In this document: piece by piece, positions 19,901-29,735 of the stretch
Layout: each line of letters begins with the position of its first letter
Numbering within the stretch: position 1 is the first letter of the stretch
Assembly: GCA_039707465.1 (NCBI GenBank)
Contig: CM077647.1
Span: forward strand, 175,019,663-175,083,662
DNA length: 64,000 bases
Direction of reading: 5' to 3'
DNA from: Rhabdophis nuchalis
Taxonomy: Eukaryota; Chordata; Lepidosauria; Squamata; Natricidae
Position numbers and translations under genes: made by a program
Notes under the pieces: model-generated
What the model saw: only the letters and a program-made list of their open reading frames with translations
Told to the model about the DNA's origin: nothing
Database searches by the model: none

Positions 19901-22900
19901 AGAGTCCAGTGCAAAGGGAATACCTGCCAAGGCTGCAGCTGTGGAAGGTCAGGTTTTTTACCCATCATGGTTTTCCTCCTATTGAAGTTTAATATGTTTA
20001 GAGCCTGCAAAGCATGAGCCACAGCATAAACAGCATTGTAGACACTGTAGCTATGGCCAGTCATTTCCATTTCAAATATAGGTGCAGGAAGATCCTCCAG
20101 CTTCATCTCCTGAGTGCATTTCCTACTGTGTGTTTCTTGTAATTCTGGCTTTGGAAATGAACACTCAAATGCTTGTTCCCAAACATTCTGGCGAAACCCA
20201 TCTCTGTCGTCTGAAAGTGGATTGATGGTCTGAAGAAATTCCTTGAAACCTGCAACTGCTGTTGAATGAACAGTGAAGGAAAGAGCCCCATGGAACATCT
20301 GGAGATCCCATGCAATTTGTACACCTGAGAGTATAAAATCAATCTGTGCAGTCATGATCCAAACCTTCCTAAATAAGGCAAGTTCCTTGTTTTCAGGATC
20401 GACCATAAATGTTACCAATCTTAGCCATATAATTGTCCAGGCTTCTCCATAGACAAGAACCGCATTGGCTTTATTATTCATCATATTGATGGAGATAATG
20501 TTGATTGTTTGATAAAATTCTCGTAATTTTTCCAAGTGGATTAGCTGTTCAAGTCTTTCTATAAATGCTGAGCAGATGCCATTCTGGGCAAGTAAGGGCT
20601 GCATTTTTTGTAAGAATTTTTCTCCATTGTGGTTATCAACAGAAAATATCCCAATCCATGTCCAGCTGAAATGATGAAGCAGTTGGACAATCCCAATGTA
20701 CTGCTGGTCCTCTTTGGGGACCATGAAATAAAGTGAAGAGAGCTTACTGGTCTGAAATTCCTCCTGAGGTAATGCGCCATACGTCAGCTAAAAGAAAGTC
20801 CAGTAGAATTCTGATGAGTTTTTAGTTTAAATTTAATTTTCCTATCGTGTGTTCATGTAAAATATTTCCAGGGAATATTGCTGTCCTAGCGTTCTTTTCA
20901 GAATATAGTAACAGATTTCTTTGATTTGAAGACCACTAAGGTCCCTCCAACTCTGTTATTCTGAGGATGTTCTCATTGCATGAAAATATTTCAAACACAT
21001 GATCAATTGTTTTAAAAAAGACATTCAAATCTTCTCCCAGGTATGGAATCATTCTTGATACTTACTTCCTATAATTGACAATGTAGTTTCAGGAATGAAT
21101 GCTGAGTAGTAGACCTCAATTTTTACAGAACATCTTAACACAAACCTAAGCCTAATTTTTGATGCCCATTAATTATCCAATAACAATTATGAGGTTAAGA
21201 ATTTTATTCTCAACCCCTTCAGAACTTACTTGTGGAATCTTGAAGAATCCTACAATTTCAGCTATATAAAATGATGCAACAAAATCCAATCCCCCAGTAA
21301 TAGCCATAAGATCCTTCTGGTTATCACACTTGTAGTTAGGGACAAATTCCTGGGATTTGAAAAGCAGGTCCAGAGTGGTGCGATAGGTCATCCTTGAATC
21401 ATAGTAACTGTCATAAATGTGGAACCCAAGAGTGACATTAGGTAAGATGTGGGAGTCCTCATTGATCTCCTTCACAGCAAAAGCCAAGGCGAGGATATGC
21501 TGGTAGAATTTGATTAATACACTGCAAATGATTTAAATATCCCAGTTGAAAAAGGAAGTTGGCAAATTCTCCTAAGGTGGCATCATTTTTATATGAAAGA
21601 ACAAACATTTCTTTCTCTGATGAAGGTAGGAAAGTAGTAGGTTTTCTAAAATACTGAATAATTTGTACACAGTTCAGATTTGCTTTTCTACATTATTTGC
21701 ACAATTTGCAACAAATCTGTCATAAGAAATAAAGATAGTGCTTTTTTCATGGGACTCCATTTAGCTACTTAATTTCCCCCCAAAAATGGAATATAAATCC
21801 AACATGTATCAGTCATTTATTATATGGATTTGTTTTTAAGAGTGATAATACAGATTTTTTAAAGAGAACCTTCCCTTAGGCTTACTAAATGTCCTTCAAA
21901 ATATGTTTTGCACCTATTCTGACCTAGGCTTCCCAAGAACATGCAGCAAATTTCTGGTCCCAGCAAACACCCCTTTTATTAATGCACTGTGAATTCTGCT
22001 CATTCACAATCAGCAAAGTCTTTCAAGGGAGGTTTAGCAGTCACAGACCTTCTCTGGCTTGGAGAACTGACAGGCTGATGTCTGCAAAACTTGACAAGGA
22101 CTCTCAAAGAGTCAAAAACCAATGAAGCGAACTAATTGTCTCCTGTAAACTCCGTTTACCTTTCGCTCCTCTTTTCTTTCCTCTGGGAGTGGCCATTCAT
22201 TGCCCACCTCTGGCCTTTCCCCAAAGTTGACCCCTGTTCTTTAGCTGTTCCCTTTGTTTGGCAACATGGTGCATGCACACACTGGGAACAGGTTCCAGCT
22301 ATTCCTCTGGCCCACTGATGTCTGACTCCTAAGGCAGCTGATAACTGGCATATGGCTCTGTCCCACTCTCTGCCTCCGCCCTCATCAGATCCTTCCCCAG
22401 ACTCCAGGACTGGCCCATGTTCCTCCCCAACCTCCTCACTGTCCGAATCTGCTGCCAGTTTTGCTGGCCACTGGGTGGCCACAGCAGCACCAAAGTTTCA
22501 TACCTTATATGACAAACACTTCACTCTAAAGTATTTATTTTTATTTTTTTATTTTATTAAATTTATACCCCGCCCTTCTCCAAATGGACCCAGGGCGTAA
22601 AGAAAATGTTTATTCTCCCGTAACTAAAAACATTTGATAGATAGATTATATATAATGCCTACATTTATAATGAGAACCTTTTACTCTTACATAGCCATAG
22701 CACCTAGACTTTTTTTTTAAGAAGAAAGATATTTTCTTTTCTTAATTATTAAATATATTTCTATGCTTTCAATGTCAAAATGGGTATGATTTTCAGTGGC
22801 TTAAATAGAAAAAAATACAGTATCAAACATATTAAATGCAAAGTGAAAACACAAGATCACTACAACAATACAACGAGAATAAAATGAGAAAAAGTTGCTG

Positions 22901-24833
22901 TCTAGTGACACACTACATCACCAACCATATTTCCAATGTCATAATTAGCTGCAGCCAACAGAAATTGTGTCATTTTAATGGACTAATGATCTAAAATCTG
23001 ACATAAGTAATGACTTAAGTTGAATCAACTACTGAACAAATTTTCAAGATACATGAATACTTCCATTATGGATTAAACATTTCAAAATGTAATGCCCTCT
23101 CTACTTAATGGCACAAAAACTTTGTGCCATTAACTTTGTTATGAAGTTATGTATAAGTGAAACTTGAAAAATTAGAATATCGTGCAAAAGTTCATTTATT
23201 TCAGTAATGCAACTTAAGAGGGGAAACCAATATATGAGCTAAGACTCATTACATCCAAAGCAAGATTTGATTTGTCATAATTGTGATGATTATGGCGTAC
23301 AGCTCATGAAAACCCCAAATCCACATTCTCAGATAATTAGAATATTACATTTCATCAATAAAACAAGGAATGTACCTAGAACAATATCGGACCTCTGAAA
23401 AGTATAATGCTTCAATTGTGGCCTTCAGGTCTTCTGCATTGTTTGGTCTCATGTCTCTCATCTCATCTCAGCTGAAGGCTGCTATTGAAGCATCCTGGTC
23501 TTCCATAACACCTCAGCAGTGCCACAGGCTTATAGCTTCCATGCCACACTGCATTGAGGCAGTAATTGCTGCAAAAGGGGCCCAAACCAAGTACTGAGTA
23601 CATATGCATGCTTATACTTTTCAGAGGTCCAATATTGTTCTATGTACAAGCTTTGTTTTATTGATTGCATGTAATATTCTAATTTTCTGACATTGTGTAT
23701 TTGGGATCCTCATGAGCTGTACACCATAATCATCACAATTATGACAAATCATGGCTTGAACTATCTTGCTTTGCATGTAATGAGTCTTAGCTCATATATT
23801 AGTTTCACCTTTTAAGTTGCATTACTGAAATAAATGAACTTTTGCACGATATTCTAATTTTTCAAGTTTTACTTGTAGAACCTAAGATGAATACAGGCAC
23901 ATTTATTCATTGCTGGCTGTATTTGAGGGCTAGATTCCAAGTACTAACTACAAGTGAGGCTGTTGAACAACTTCTTTAATGTACTATGATTTTGGCATGT
24001 CAGTGTGTATTAATTTCAAGTGGAAACTGAAGTTCAGGAACATTTTGGTGTGTTAGAATGTTGATTCTAGGCATATAGTGATCGAGGGATTTAGAATTCT
24101 GTTTCTTATCTGCTAACTACTCTGTTTCACTTTCTTATGGAAAGTTATTTTCTCTCCCAGCACTTCCTTTATGTTTTTTTGATATCCGTTTTGTTTTGTA
24201 TCAATAATTATTATCATCCTCATCCTCATCCTCCAGGTCCTTGGAAAGAACTCGATGTGTAGAAAAAAAGGCCAAATCCATCTGACTGTATGACCAACCA
24301 TTTAAACAGTTGATGTCAGGCCTTGCACACCCCATATAAGCACTTAGACTTATATACCGCTTCACAGTGCTTCCCAGCCCTCTCCAAGCGATTTGCAAAG
24401 TCAGCTTATTGCCCCCAACAGTATGGCTCCTCATTTTACCCACCTTGGAGGGATGGAAGGCTGAGTCAAACTTGATCCTGGTGAAATTCAATGTGCCAAT
24501 TTTTAGGCAGCCAGCAGTGATCAGAAGTAGCCTGCAGTATTGCACTCTAACCACTCTGCCCCCAAGGCTCAAGCAATTTTGGGGAAACTGATATAAAATT
24601 AGAAAAAAGAATCCTTACCTCGGTGCGTCATCAGATTTTATACCAGGATGTTCATTAAAATTAATTTCATAAAGATTGTAATAAGTGAGGGATACTATCC
24701 CACCCATGACAAGGTCCCCAGGTAGGTACCACTCGTGTGGAACAGGGAAAGCATCACTCACAGGGCAGCTCAGAGTCACGATTTTCTTCACCAGGAACAT
24801 CTGGAGAAGCAATATCTTCACTCTTGAAAACAT
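15683..24833 (-). CDS. V2R-2: vomeronasal type-2 receptor, six exons, intact
   Basis: A V2R pheromone-type receptor. Exons 24833-24619, 21521-21230, 20787-19924, 17983-17756, 17252-17126 and 16581-15683 join to 2625 nt, an open frame of 874 residues. The flytrap domain covers about residues 25-533, the Cys-rich linker 534-596 and the seven-helix domain the rest. The start differs from V2R-1 and V2R-3: translation is predicted from an ATG six codons further upstream ([17 protein letters not shown]), because the usual ATG codon is ATA here. Intron 1 is long (3.1 kb) and carries an LTR-like fragment, a Tc1/mariner element and a SINE. Intron 3 carries a solo LTR absent from V2R-5 and V2R-6. From mid exon 2 upstream it is nearly identical to V2R-5. 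Confidence 0.9.
16950..16999. repeat. (CA)n microsatellite in V2R-2 intron 5
   Basis: Imperfect CA array at the position also occupied by CA arrays in introns 5 of V2R-3, V2R-5 and V2R-6; absent from V2R-1. Confidence 0.9.
17126..17252 (-). CDS. V2R-2 exon 5 (cysteine-rich linker)
   Basis: 127 nt with the same boundaries and phases as in the other copies. It reads [14 protein letters not shown].. then '[17 protein letters not shown]'. Confidence 0.9.
17487..17545 (+). mobile_element. CR1 3' end, 59 nt, private to V2R-2 intron 4
   Basis: Carries 'gggttggactagaagaccta' and 'tattgtattgtatt'. The V2R-5 and V2R-6 introns lack it. Confidence 0.75.
17756..17983 (-). CDS. V2R-2 exon 4
   Basis: 228 nt, phase 0 at both ends. 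It begins [20 protein letters not shown] and ends 'VWNPAFNQ' before a gtagca donor. The 'NNTVGEG' stretch differs from 'NNSAGER' in the other copies. Confidence 0.9.
18294..18618 (+). mobile_element. Solo LTR in V2R-2 intron 3
   Basis: 325 nt beginning TGTCAGC and ending TTCACA, with an AATAAA signal near 18549. A 5-nt target duplication ATTCA/ATTTA (one mismatch) lies at 18289-18293 and 18619-18623. The empty site is present in V2R-5 (near 47881) and V2R-6 (near 63138), so it inserted after those copies separated. No internal retroviral genes. Confidence 0.7.
19924..20787 (-). CDS. V2R-2 exon 3 (main ligand-binding exon)
   Basis: 864 nt, open. It begins [18 protein letters not shown] and ends 'LQPWQ'. 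About 9% of residues differ from V2R-5 by eye, although exon 1 of the two genes is nearly identical. Differences cluster around '[14 protein letters not shown]'. Confidence 0.92.
21230..21521 (-). CDS. V2R-2 exon 2
   Basis: 292 nt after a 'tttgcag' acceptor. It begins [20 protein letters not shown], contains '[20 protein letters not shown]', and ends 'GFFKIPQ' at a CAA|gtaagt donor. Confidence 0.92.
21915..22500 (-). mobile_element. LTR-element-like fragment with acidic ORF, V2R-2 intron 1
   Basis: The minus strand reads '[20 protein letters not shown]', an acidic stretch, followed downstream by sequence with an AATAAAAGGGG signal near 21980. A shorter relative lies in V2R-3 intron 1, and traces in V2R-4. 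Family uncertain. Confidence 0.4.
22525..22596 (-). mobile_element. LINE 3' tail in V2R-2 intron 1
   Basis: 'ccccgcccttctccaaatgg' with an A/T-rich tail on the left, the 3' end of the same LINE type as 28927-29518. 22597-23150 shows nothing further. Confidence 0.6.
23154..23875 (+). mobile_element. Internally deleted Tc1/mariner transposon, V2R-2 intron 1
   Basis: 722 nt with long inverted ends ('aaacttgaaaaattagaata' and its inverse) between TA dinucleotides at 23152-23153 and 23876-23877. Keeps the transposase C-terminus '[20 protein letters not shown]' then TKY and stop. V2R-3 has the empty TA site. Confidence 0.85.
24335..24570 (-). mobile_element. tRNA-derived SINE in V2R-2 intron 1
   Basis: The minus strand begins 'gagccttggggg', with an A-box-like 'ggcagagtggttagagtgc', then a body 'gggtaaaatgaggagccata' and a tail 'gcggtatataagtctaagtg'. 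Located 48 nt from the exon-1 donor. Confidence 0.75.
24619..24833 (-). CDS. V2R-2 exon 1 (start and signal peptide)
   Basis: 215 nt from the ATG at 24833 to an AG|gtaagg donor. It begins [17 protein letters not shown], then '[20 protein letters not shown]'. The ancestral start codon position (24815-24813) reads ATA. The upstream ATG has a purine at -3. A later in-frame ATG (codon 12) would leave very little signal peptide. Confidence 0.82.
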
Positions 24834-25260
24834 CTCTCTCTTTCATCCTATTCTACAATAAAAGTTGTATTAGTCCAATAGCTAATCCAGTGATTAATTC
24901 AAGGTTTATATCTGAGAGTGCATCTCAATCAAAAAATCCACCATTGGGTATTGGGAGATACACGAGAGTGCAAATTTGTATCTTGAATAGCATCTGGGCT
25001 TGGACAGTTACTCTGGCAGAAGAGAACAGAGGGAGGAAATCTGTACAATGTCTGACACACAGCCATTATTATCCATGTGCCAATCTCCCTGGGGTTCAAG
25101 AAACATTGATTGCTGTTGAATTGAAATAAGCCTTCTGTGCAGTCTTTGATGCTTCTGCCTAGTGTAGAAAATATGATGATTCCTGTAGGAGATGATTACT
25201 TTGTTTTTGATGAGAGAATAACTGGCCAATTTTTAAATGCTCATTTGCTAACAAAATGTA
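24834..25260 (-). promoter_or_regulatory. Conserved 5' flank of V2R-2
   Basis: Same block as upstream of V2R-1, including 'cattattatccatgtgcc', 'ctccctggggttcaagaaac' and 'gaggaaatctgt'. Probably promoter or 5' UTR sequence. Confidence 0.45.
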
Positions 25261-25445
25261 CAGAGAGGAATTTGCAATACAGAATTGCTTCATTTTTGAA
25301 TTGTATGTTATTTTTTTACAATGAATAATAAATGCAGTTCACTTTCCTTTGCCTAGCACTGAGATGCATTGCTATTTTGACATCCCCTCATTTTAAGAAA
25401 TTTTGTATGATTTCCTTTGAAATTCCCCTAGAGGGAGATGAAAGA

Positions 25446-25608
25446 AGAAGAAATTTCCTCCACTGTTGTTTTCAACAGCAAAAATCCTATTCCACGTCCA
25501 CCTGAATTCATGAAGCAGTTGGATAATCCCAATGCACCTATAGTCCTCTTGAAATAAAATGAAGAGAGTTTACCGTTCCGAAATTCCACTTTGTCTAATG
25601 AGCCATAT
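25446..25608 (-). pseudogene. Decayed V2R exon-3 fragment (copy 1)
   Basis: About 160 nt recognisable as the start of V2R exon 3: 'YGSLDKVEFRNGKLSSFYF', then after a frameshift 'CIGIIQLLHEFRWTW..' and 'NNSGGNF'. The extreme 5' end of the exon and part of intron 2 lie beyond an inserted CR1 element (from about 26519). The downstream exons are gone and the fragment is fused to the 5' flank of V2R-2. Confidence 0.75.
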
Positions 25609-25674
25609 ATAGAATAGAATAGAATAGAATAGAATAGAATAGAATAGAATAGATTAGAATAGAATAGAATAGAA
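25609..25674. repeat. (AATAG)n microsatellite at CR1 3' end
   Basis: 66 nt of AATAG units, adjoining the 3' end of the minus-strand CR1 element. The duplicate has 36 nt. Confidence 0.95.
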
Positions 25675-26518
25675 GGGACTTTGGACCAAACACCCATTGC
25701 TTCTTGTTCCACCCTCAGGTGCTTTGGAGAATAGTTTGACTCCCTCTTTGTAGCAGCCCCTGAGATATTGGAACACTGCTGTTATGTCTGCCCTAGCCTT
25801 CTCTTCATTAAATGAGAGATATCCAGTTTCACAACTGTTCTTCATATGTTTTAGACCGGGGTCCCCAACCCCCGGGCCGCGGACTGGTGCCAGTCCGTGG
25901 CTTGATAGGAACCGGGCCGCAGGGCCAGAGAGGAGGAGGAGGGGTCAGCCCCCTGGGCAGAGCACGCACCGGATTCGGGAGAGCGCAGGCATGGCCGTTC
26001 GCACCGTTGGAGGCCCTAGAGGGCCGAGTGAGCCGACTCCCCCCCCCGCATGTGCATGTGCTGCCTGTTCCCCCTCCCACCCCGCCCCTCCTCTAAGCCA
26101 GCTGGTCCGCAGAGTTGTCTTTAAAATGAAACTGGTCCCTGGTGCAAAAAAGGTTGGGGACCCCTGTTTTAGACCGCAGTCCCCTAATCATCTTTCTTGT
26201 TCTTCTCTGCACTCTTTCTAGAGTCTCCCCATATTTTTTTACATTGTGGTGACCAAAACTGAATGCTGTATTCCAAGTGTGGCCTTGCCACGGCATTATA
26301 AAGTGGTATTAACACTTCACATGATCTTGATTCTATCCTTCTGATTATGCAGCCTGGAACTGTGCTGGCTTTTTTGTCAACTGCTGCACACGGCTGGCTC
26401 CTATTTAAATGGTTGTCCACTAGGACTCCAAGATCCATCTCAGAGTTGTTGAGCAAAGTACCACTTATACTGTATTTGTGCAATTGCTTTCCATAAATGT
26501 AGAAGCTTATATTTTTAT
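25675..26518 (-). mobile_element. CR1-type LINE inserted in the V2R exon-3 fragment (copy 1)
   Basis: Minus-strand frames 'MHKYSISGTLLNNSEMDLGV', 'SRSCEVLIPLYNAVARPHLE' and 'ADITAVFQYLRGCYKEGVKL'. Interrupted by a hAT MITE. It splits the first bases of the exon-3 fragment from the rest. Confidence 0.85.
25857..26166. mobile_element. GC-rich hAT-type MITE nested in CR1 (copy 1)
   Basis: Ends 'cggggtccccaac' and 'ggttggggacccctg', with an exact 8-nt target duplication TTTTAGAC at 25849-25856 and 26167-26174. The GC-rich open frames here have no support as genes. Confidence 0.85.
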
Positions 26519-26925
26519 GTGAGCTAAAAGACAGTCCAGGAGTATATTGTTGAGTCTTTTGATGAAATTTAATTCTCTTATCCTGTTTTCATATGAAATA
26601 TATCCAAGGAAGGATTTATCTTCCTGAAATTCTTCTAAACATTAAAATGAAAAGGAATTTCTTGGAATTATTTCAAACTCAAATGATGATTTTTTTTTCC
26701 ATAGACGTAAAAGGTTGAAATCTTCCGTCCAGTAAGGAATGCCTATGAATACTTACTTCCTGTATTTGGCATTATACTTTGAAAATTATGGTGAGACAGC
26801 TTAAGCCAGGCCGAAGATCTTCAAATTGTATAGGCCCACATTGCAGCAAATTCATTTAAAGACACGCTTTGAAATTCTTGCTGATTTTCTTTTCTCTGAT
26901 AGCCATGCCAAGCCATGATGCCTTT

Positions 26926-27780
26926 TTGTTTATTTTTATTTTATTTATTAATTTATTTATTATTCATTTATTTGTCAAGCATGAATCAGATAACAGATAT
27001 AAGCATAAACATGATTATGGATACATGAAATGGATACAAATGCAAGGGAATATTTGGGCAGGGATGGTAGGCCCTTTGGTGCGGTTATGCAAGACCCTTA
27101 CAGACCTCTTGGGAATGGGGGTGAGGTCAACAATAGACAGTTTCAGGTTAAAGTAATGGGGTTTGGGGGAATAAACCAAAGAATCAGGGAGAGCATTCTA
27201 GGCATTGACCACTCTGTTGCTGAAGTCGTATTTTAGGCAATTGAGTTTGGAGTAGTTTACCATTAGTTTGTATCTATTGCATGCTCGTGTATTCTTGTGA
27301 TTGAAGATGAAATATTCATTTGACAGGCAGGACATTGTAGCAGATAATTTTTATGTACTACGCTTAGGTCAGACCGAAGGTGGCATAGTTCTAAGTTGTC
27401 TAAGCCCAAAATTTCAAGCCTGGTGGTATAAGATATTCTATTGCGAGCGGAGGAGTGGAGGACTCTTGTCATGAAATATCTCTGGCCTTTCTCAATTGTA
27501 TTAATGCAGTGCCGGTTCCAGACAGATGAGCTCTATTCCTTTGCAACATCGATTCTAGTAGTGAGGCTGCTGCTGGTATCAGAGGAGAAAAGGGTGCAGG
27601 TTGCATCAAATTCTGCATTTGTTGTATAGTTGGAGTGCTGCAAAGTTGCATAAATTGCACACATAGTGCAGGAGAGTCTCCACTGTTGTGTGGTCAGACA
27701 CTGCTTCTGCGTGTAGGTCAGATATGATGCTGGTTGTTTCCACTGCTCCCCAGAAAATTTTTTGGAGTGGAAATCAATGT
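26926..27780 (-). mobile_element. Non-LTR LINE fragment (copy 1)
   Basis: The minus strand reads 'MTRVLHSSARNRISYTTRLE' and 'LGLDNLELCHLRSDLSVVHK', a reverse-transcriptase C-terminus, with an A/T tail near 26926. Same family as 10525-10893. Confidence 0.6.
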
Positions 27781-27796
27781 CAGGCAGAACACCCCC

Positions 27797-27798
<2 letters not shown>

Positions 27799-27844
<46 letters not shown>
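27799..27844. repeat. (CA)n microsatellite
   Basis: About 46 nt of CA; the duplicate at about 56960-57006 is 2 nt longer. Confidence 0.95.
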
Positions 27845-27848
<4 letters not shown>

Positions 27849-28516
27849 AAATTCAACTAACCTGATTTATTATCTTTTAAAAAATGGAGATAAATGTAAC
27901 AAGATTTACAAACTCAACCCATTTTTAATTTGAAACAAATCCAATGTTGATATCCCATTATGCACTGTAGCATTTAATAGTATAAAAATGATGAACATGT
28001 CTCTGCAAACATTGAACATCATTTGAGCCAATATCTGAAATACCCTAACAGTGAATAAGATTACAAGCAAAACAGTCAGCAGAATTGATCCCGCTCAGTC
28101 CCTCAGTTCCAGAGGGGCTTAATTGGAGTGGGCTATAGTAGAAAGCAGGGGCTTTGTTCTTAGTTGTTTTCTTTTAAGAGTGACATGTTTTCATCGGTCT
28201 TGTTTTTTGGATACATATATGTAAGCTGGTTTTTTTTTTTTAATGGAAGCTGTTTGTTCCCTAATGTGTTTCAGCATATTGGTTTTCTGGCTAGAACCAT
28301 GTTGCTTGTATCTTTACAATTTATATTGTTTTATATGTTTCCCAGTATAATTTGATCACTTATTAGTAAGCTATGACTATCACTAAGTGTTGTATCTTAT
28401 GATGGATGTATTCTATTTTAGAATAGATGTTTTAGAATAGATGGATGTATTCTATTTTTTATTGTACACTGAGAGCATATGCACCAAAGGCAAATTCCTT
28501 GTGTGTCCAATCACAC

Positions 28517-28700
28517 CACTGGAGGCCAAGATGGAGAAGACCTCCACAGCTACCATGGCTTTTCCTTTTGTGCTCAGATAGGCTGGAAAGAAGGAGATCC
28601 AAACACTGCAAAAGGCCAACATGCTGAAGGTGATGAACTTGGCTTTGTTAAAGCTGTCAGGTAATTTACGGGCAAGGAAAGCCACAATGAAGCTGGCAAA
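28517..28700 (-). pseudogene. Orphan V2R exon-6 fragment flanked by direct repeats (copy 1)
   Basis: 184 nt of exon 6, open, covering '[16 protein letters not shown]' through helix 6 to 'VFSILASS'. It differs from functional exons at only a few positions, unlike the decayed exon-3 fragment nearby. The motif 'tgtgtccaatcacacc' lies on both sides (twice on the right). No neighbouring exons. Confidence 0.85.
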
Positions 28701-28926
28701 TGCCTTCTGTGTCCAATCACACTTGTGTGTCCAATCACACCACTGTGGTGTGATTGCAAATGGCTCCTCTCAGTCACTGCTTTGGATACCGTTGCTCAGT
28801 TGGTCCTCTGTGCTACTCTCACTTCTAGACTACTATGCTGCTCTTAGTCTTCTTCGTGTGTTTCGTTAAGCAGCTCAGAGACAGAGAAAGTGATTGGGTG
28901 GCATTCTCTTAAATGAATAAATTGGT

Positions 28927-29518
28927 AAGGTGCACTCGAAAGCTACAGCTAGTCCAGAATGCAGCCGCGCGGGTGATTACGGGAGCCCCTAGATGCTCCC
29001 ACATAACACCACTCCTTCGGGTGCGCTTCAAGGTGTTGACGACCATCTTTAAAGCACTCATGGCTCGGGACCTAGTTATATGCGAGACCGCCTCCTGCCC
29101 CATACATCCCTTCGTCCGATCCGCTCCCACAGAGAGGGACTTCTCAGGGTGCCGTTGGCCGGGCAATGCCGGTTGGCGACACCCAGGGGAAGGGCCTTCT
29201 CTGTGGCGGGCCCTACCCTTTGGAACGACCTACCCCCAGAATTACGAACTATCTCTTACCTCCGCCTCTTCCGCCAATGTCTAAAGACATACCTTTTCCA
29301 TCAAGCCGGCCTAGCGTAACTTCCGTTGGGACTATTACTAGACAGTTTTAAATTTGGGGATTTTAAATTGATTTTAGCACAGGGGAAATTTAATAGTTTT
29401 TTAAATTTTATATTTTGTCTATATTTGTATGTTTTAATTTCCTGTGTGCCGCCCTGGGTCCTTTTTGGAGAAGGGCGGGGTATAAATACGAATAAAATAA
29501 AAATAAATAAATAAATAA
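28927..29518 (+). mobile_element. L2/CR1-clade LINE, 3' part (copy 1)
   Basis: Frames 'RKLQLVQNAAARVITGAPRC' and 'RGRAFSVAGPTLWNDLPPEL', then a tail 'gagaagggcggggtataaat'. It has lost about 30 nt (the 'ELHWLP' region) still present in the copy at 58089. The empty site survives near 44364. Confidence 0.8.
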
Positions 29519-29539
29519 ACATTCTCTTAAACAAATAAA

Positions 29540-29735
29540 TGCAAAGCCCTCCAACGTGTTATATTTTTCTGGTTGTAAGAAGCACCTGATTATAAGACGC
29601 AGCTAAATTTAGAAGAGGAAAACAACAAAAAAAGTTTTTGATCTCCCACTTGCTGCAGTTTGTCTCCCAATTGATATCAGAGTAGTTAAAGTCTCCCATT
29701 ACCACTGTGATATGTTCTACATACATTTATTAATT
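29540..29735 (-). mobile_element. CR1 endonuclease-domain fragment, part 1
   Basis: The minus strand includes 'HITVVMGDFNYSDINWE', which fits the 'MGDFN' endonuclease motif of CR1 ORF2. It continues at 30363-30500 after the inserted LINE. Confidence 0.55.

Larger units (their letters stand above)
21350..28923. repeat. Near-identical segmental duplication core, copy 1
   Basis: From mid exon 2 of V2R-2 through intron 1, exon 1, the exon-3 fragment and the exon-6 fragment, this sequence matches 50551-58085 with only scattered single-base changes in the stretches compared by eye. Main length differences: 30 nt in the AATAG array, a 13-nt indel near 26880, and the (CA)n length. Confidence 0.85.

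Noticed and set aside
22156..22482. Acidic minus-strand open frame as a host gene
   Set aside because: Related, degraded copies occur in other V2R introns next to LTR-like sequence, so it is more likely repeat-derived.
25784..26221. GC-rich, proline-rich open frame, also considered as a CpG-island promoter
   Set aside because: It lies in a hAT MITE with a target duplication, nested in a CR1 element.
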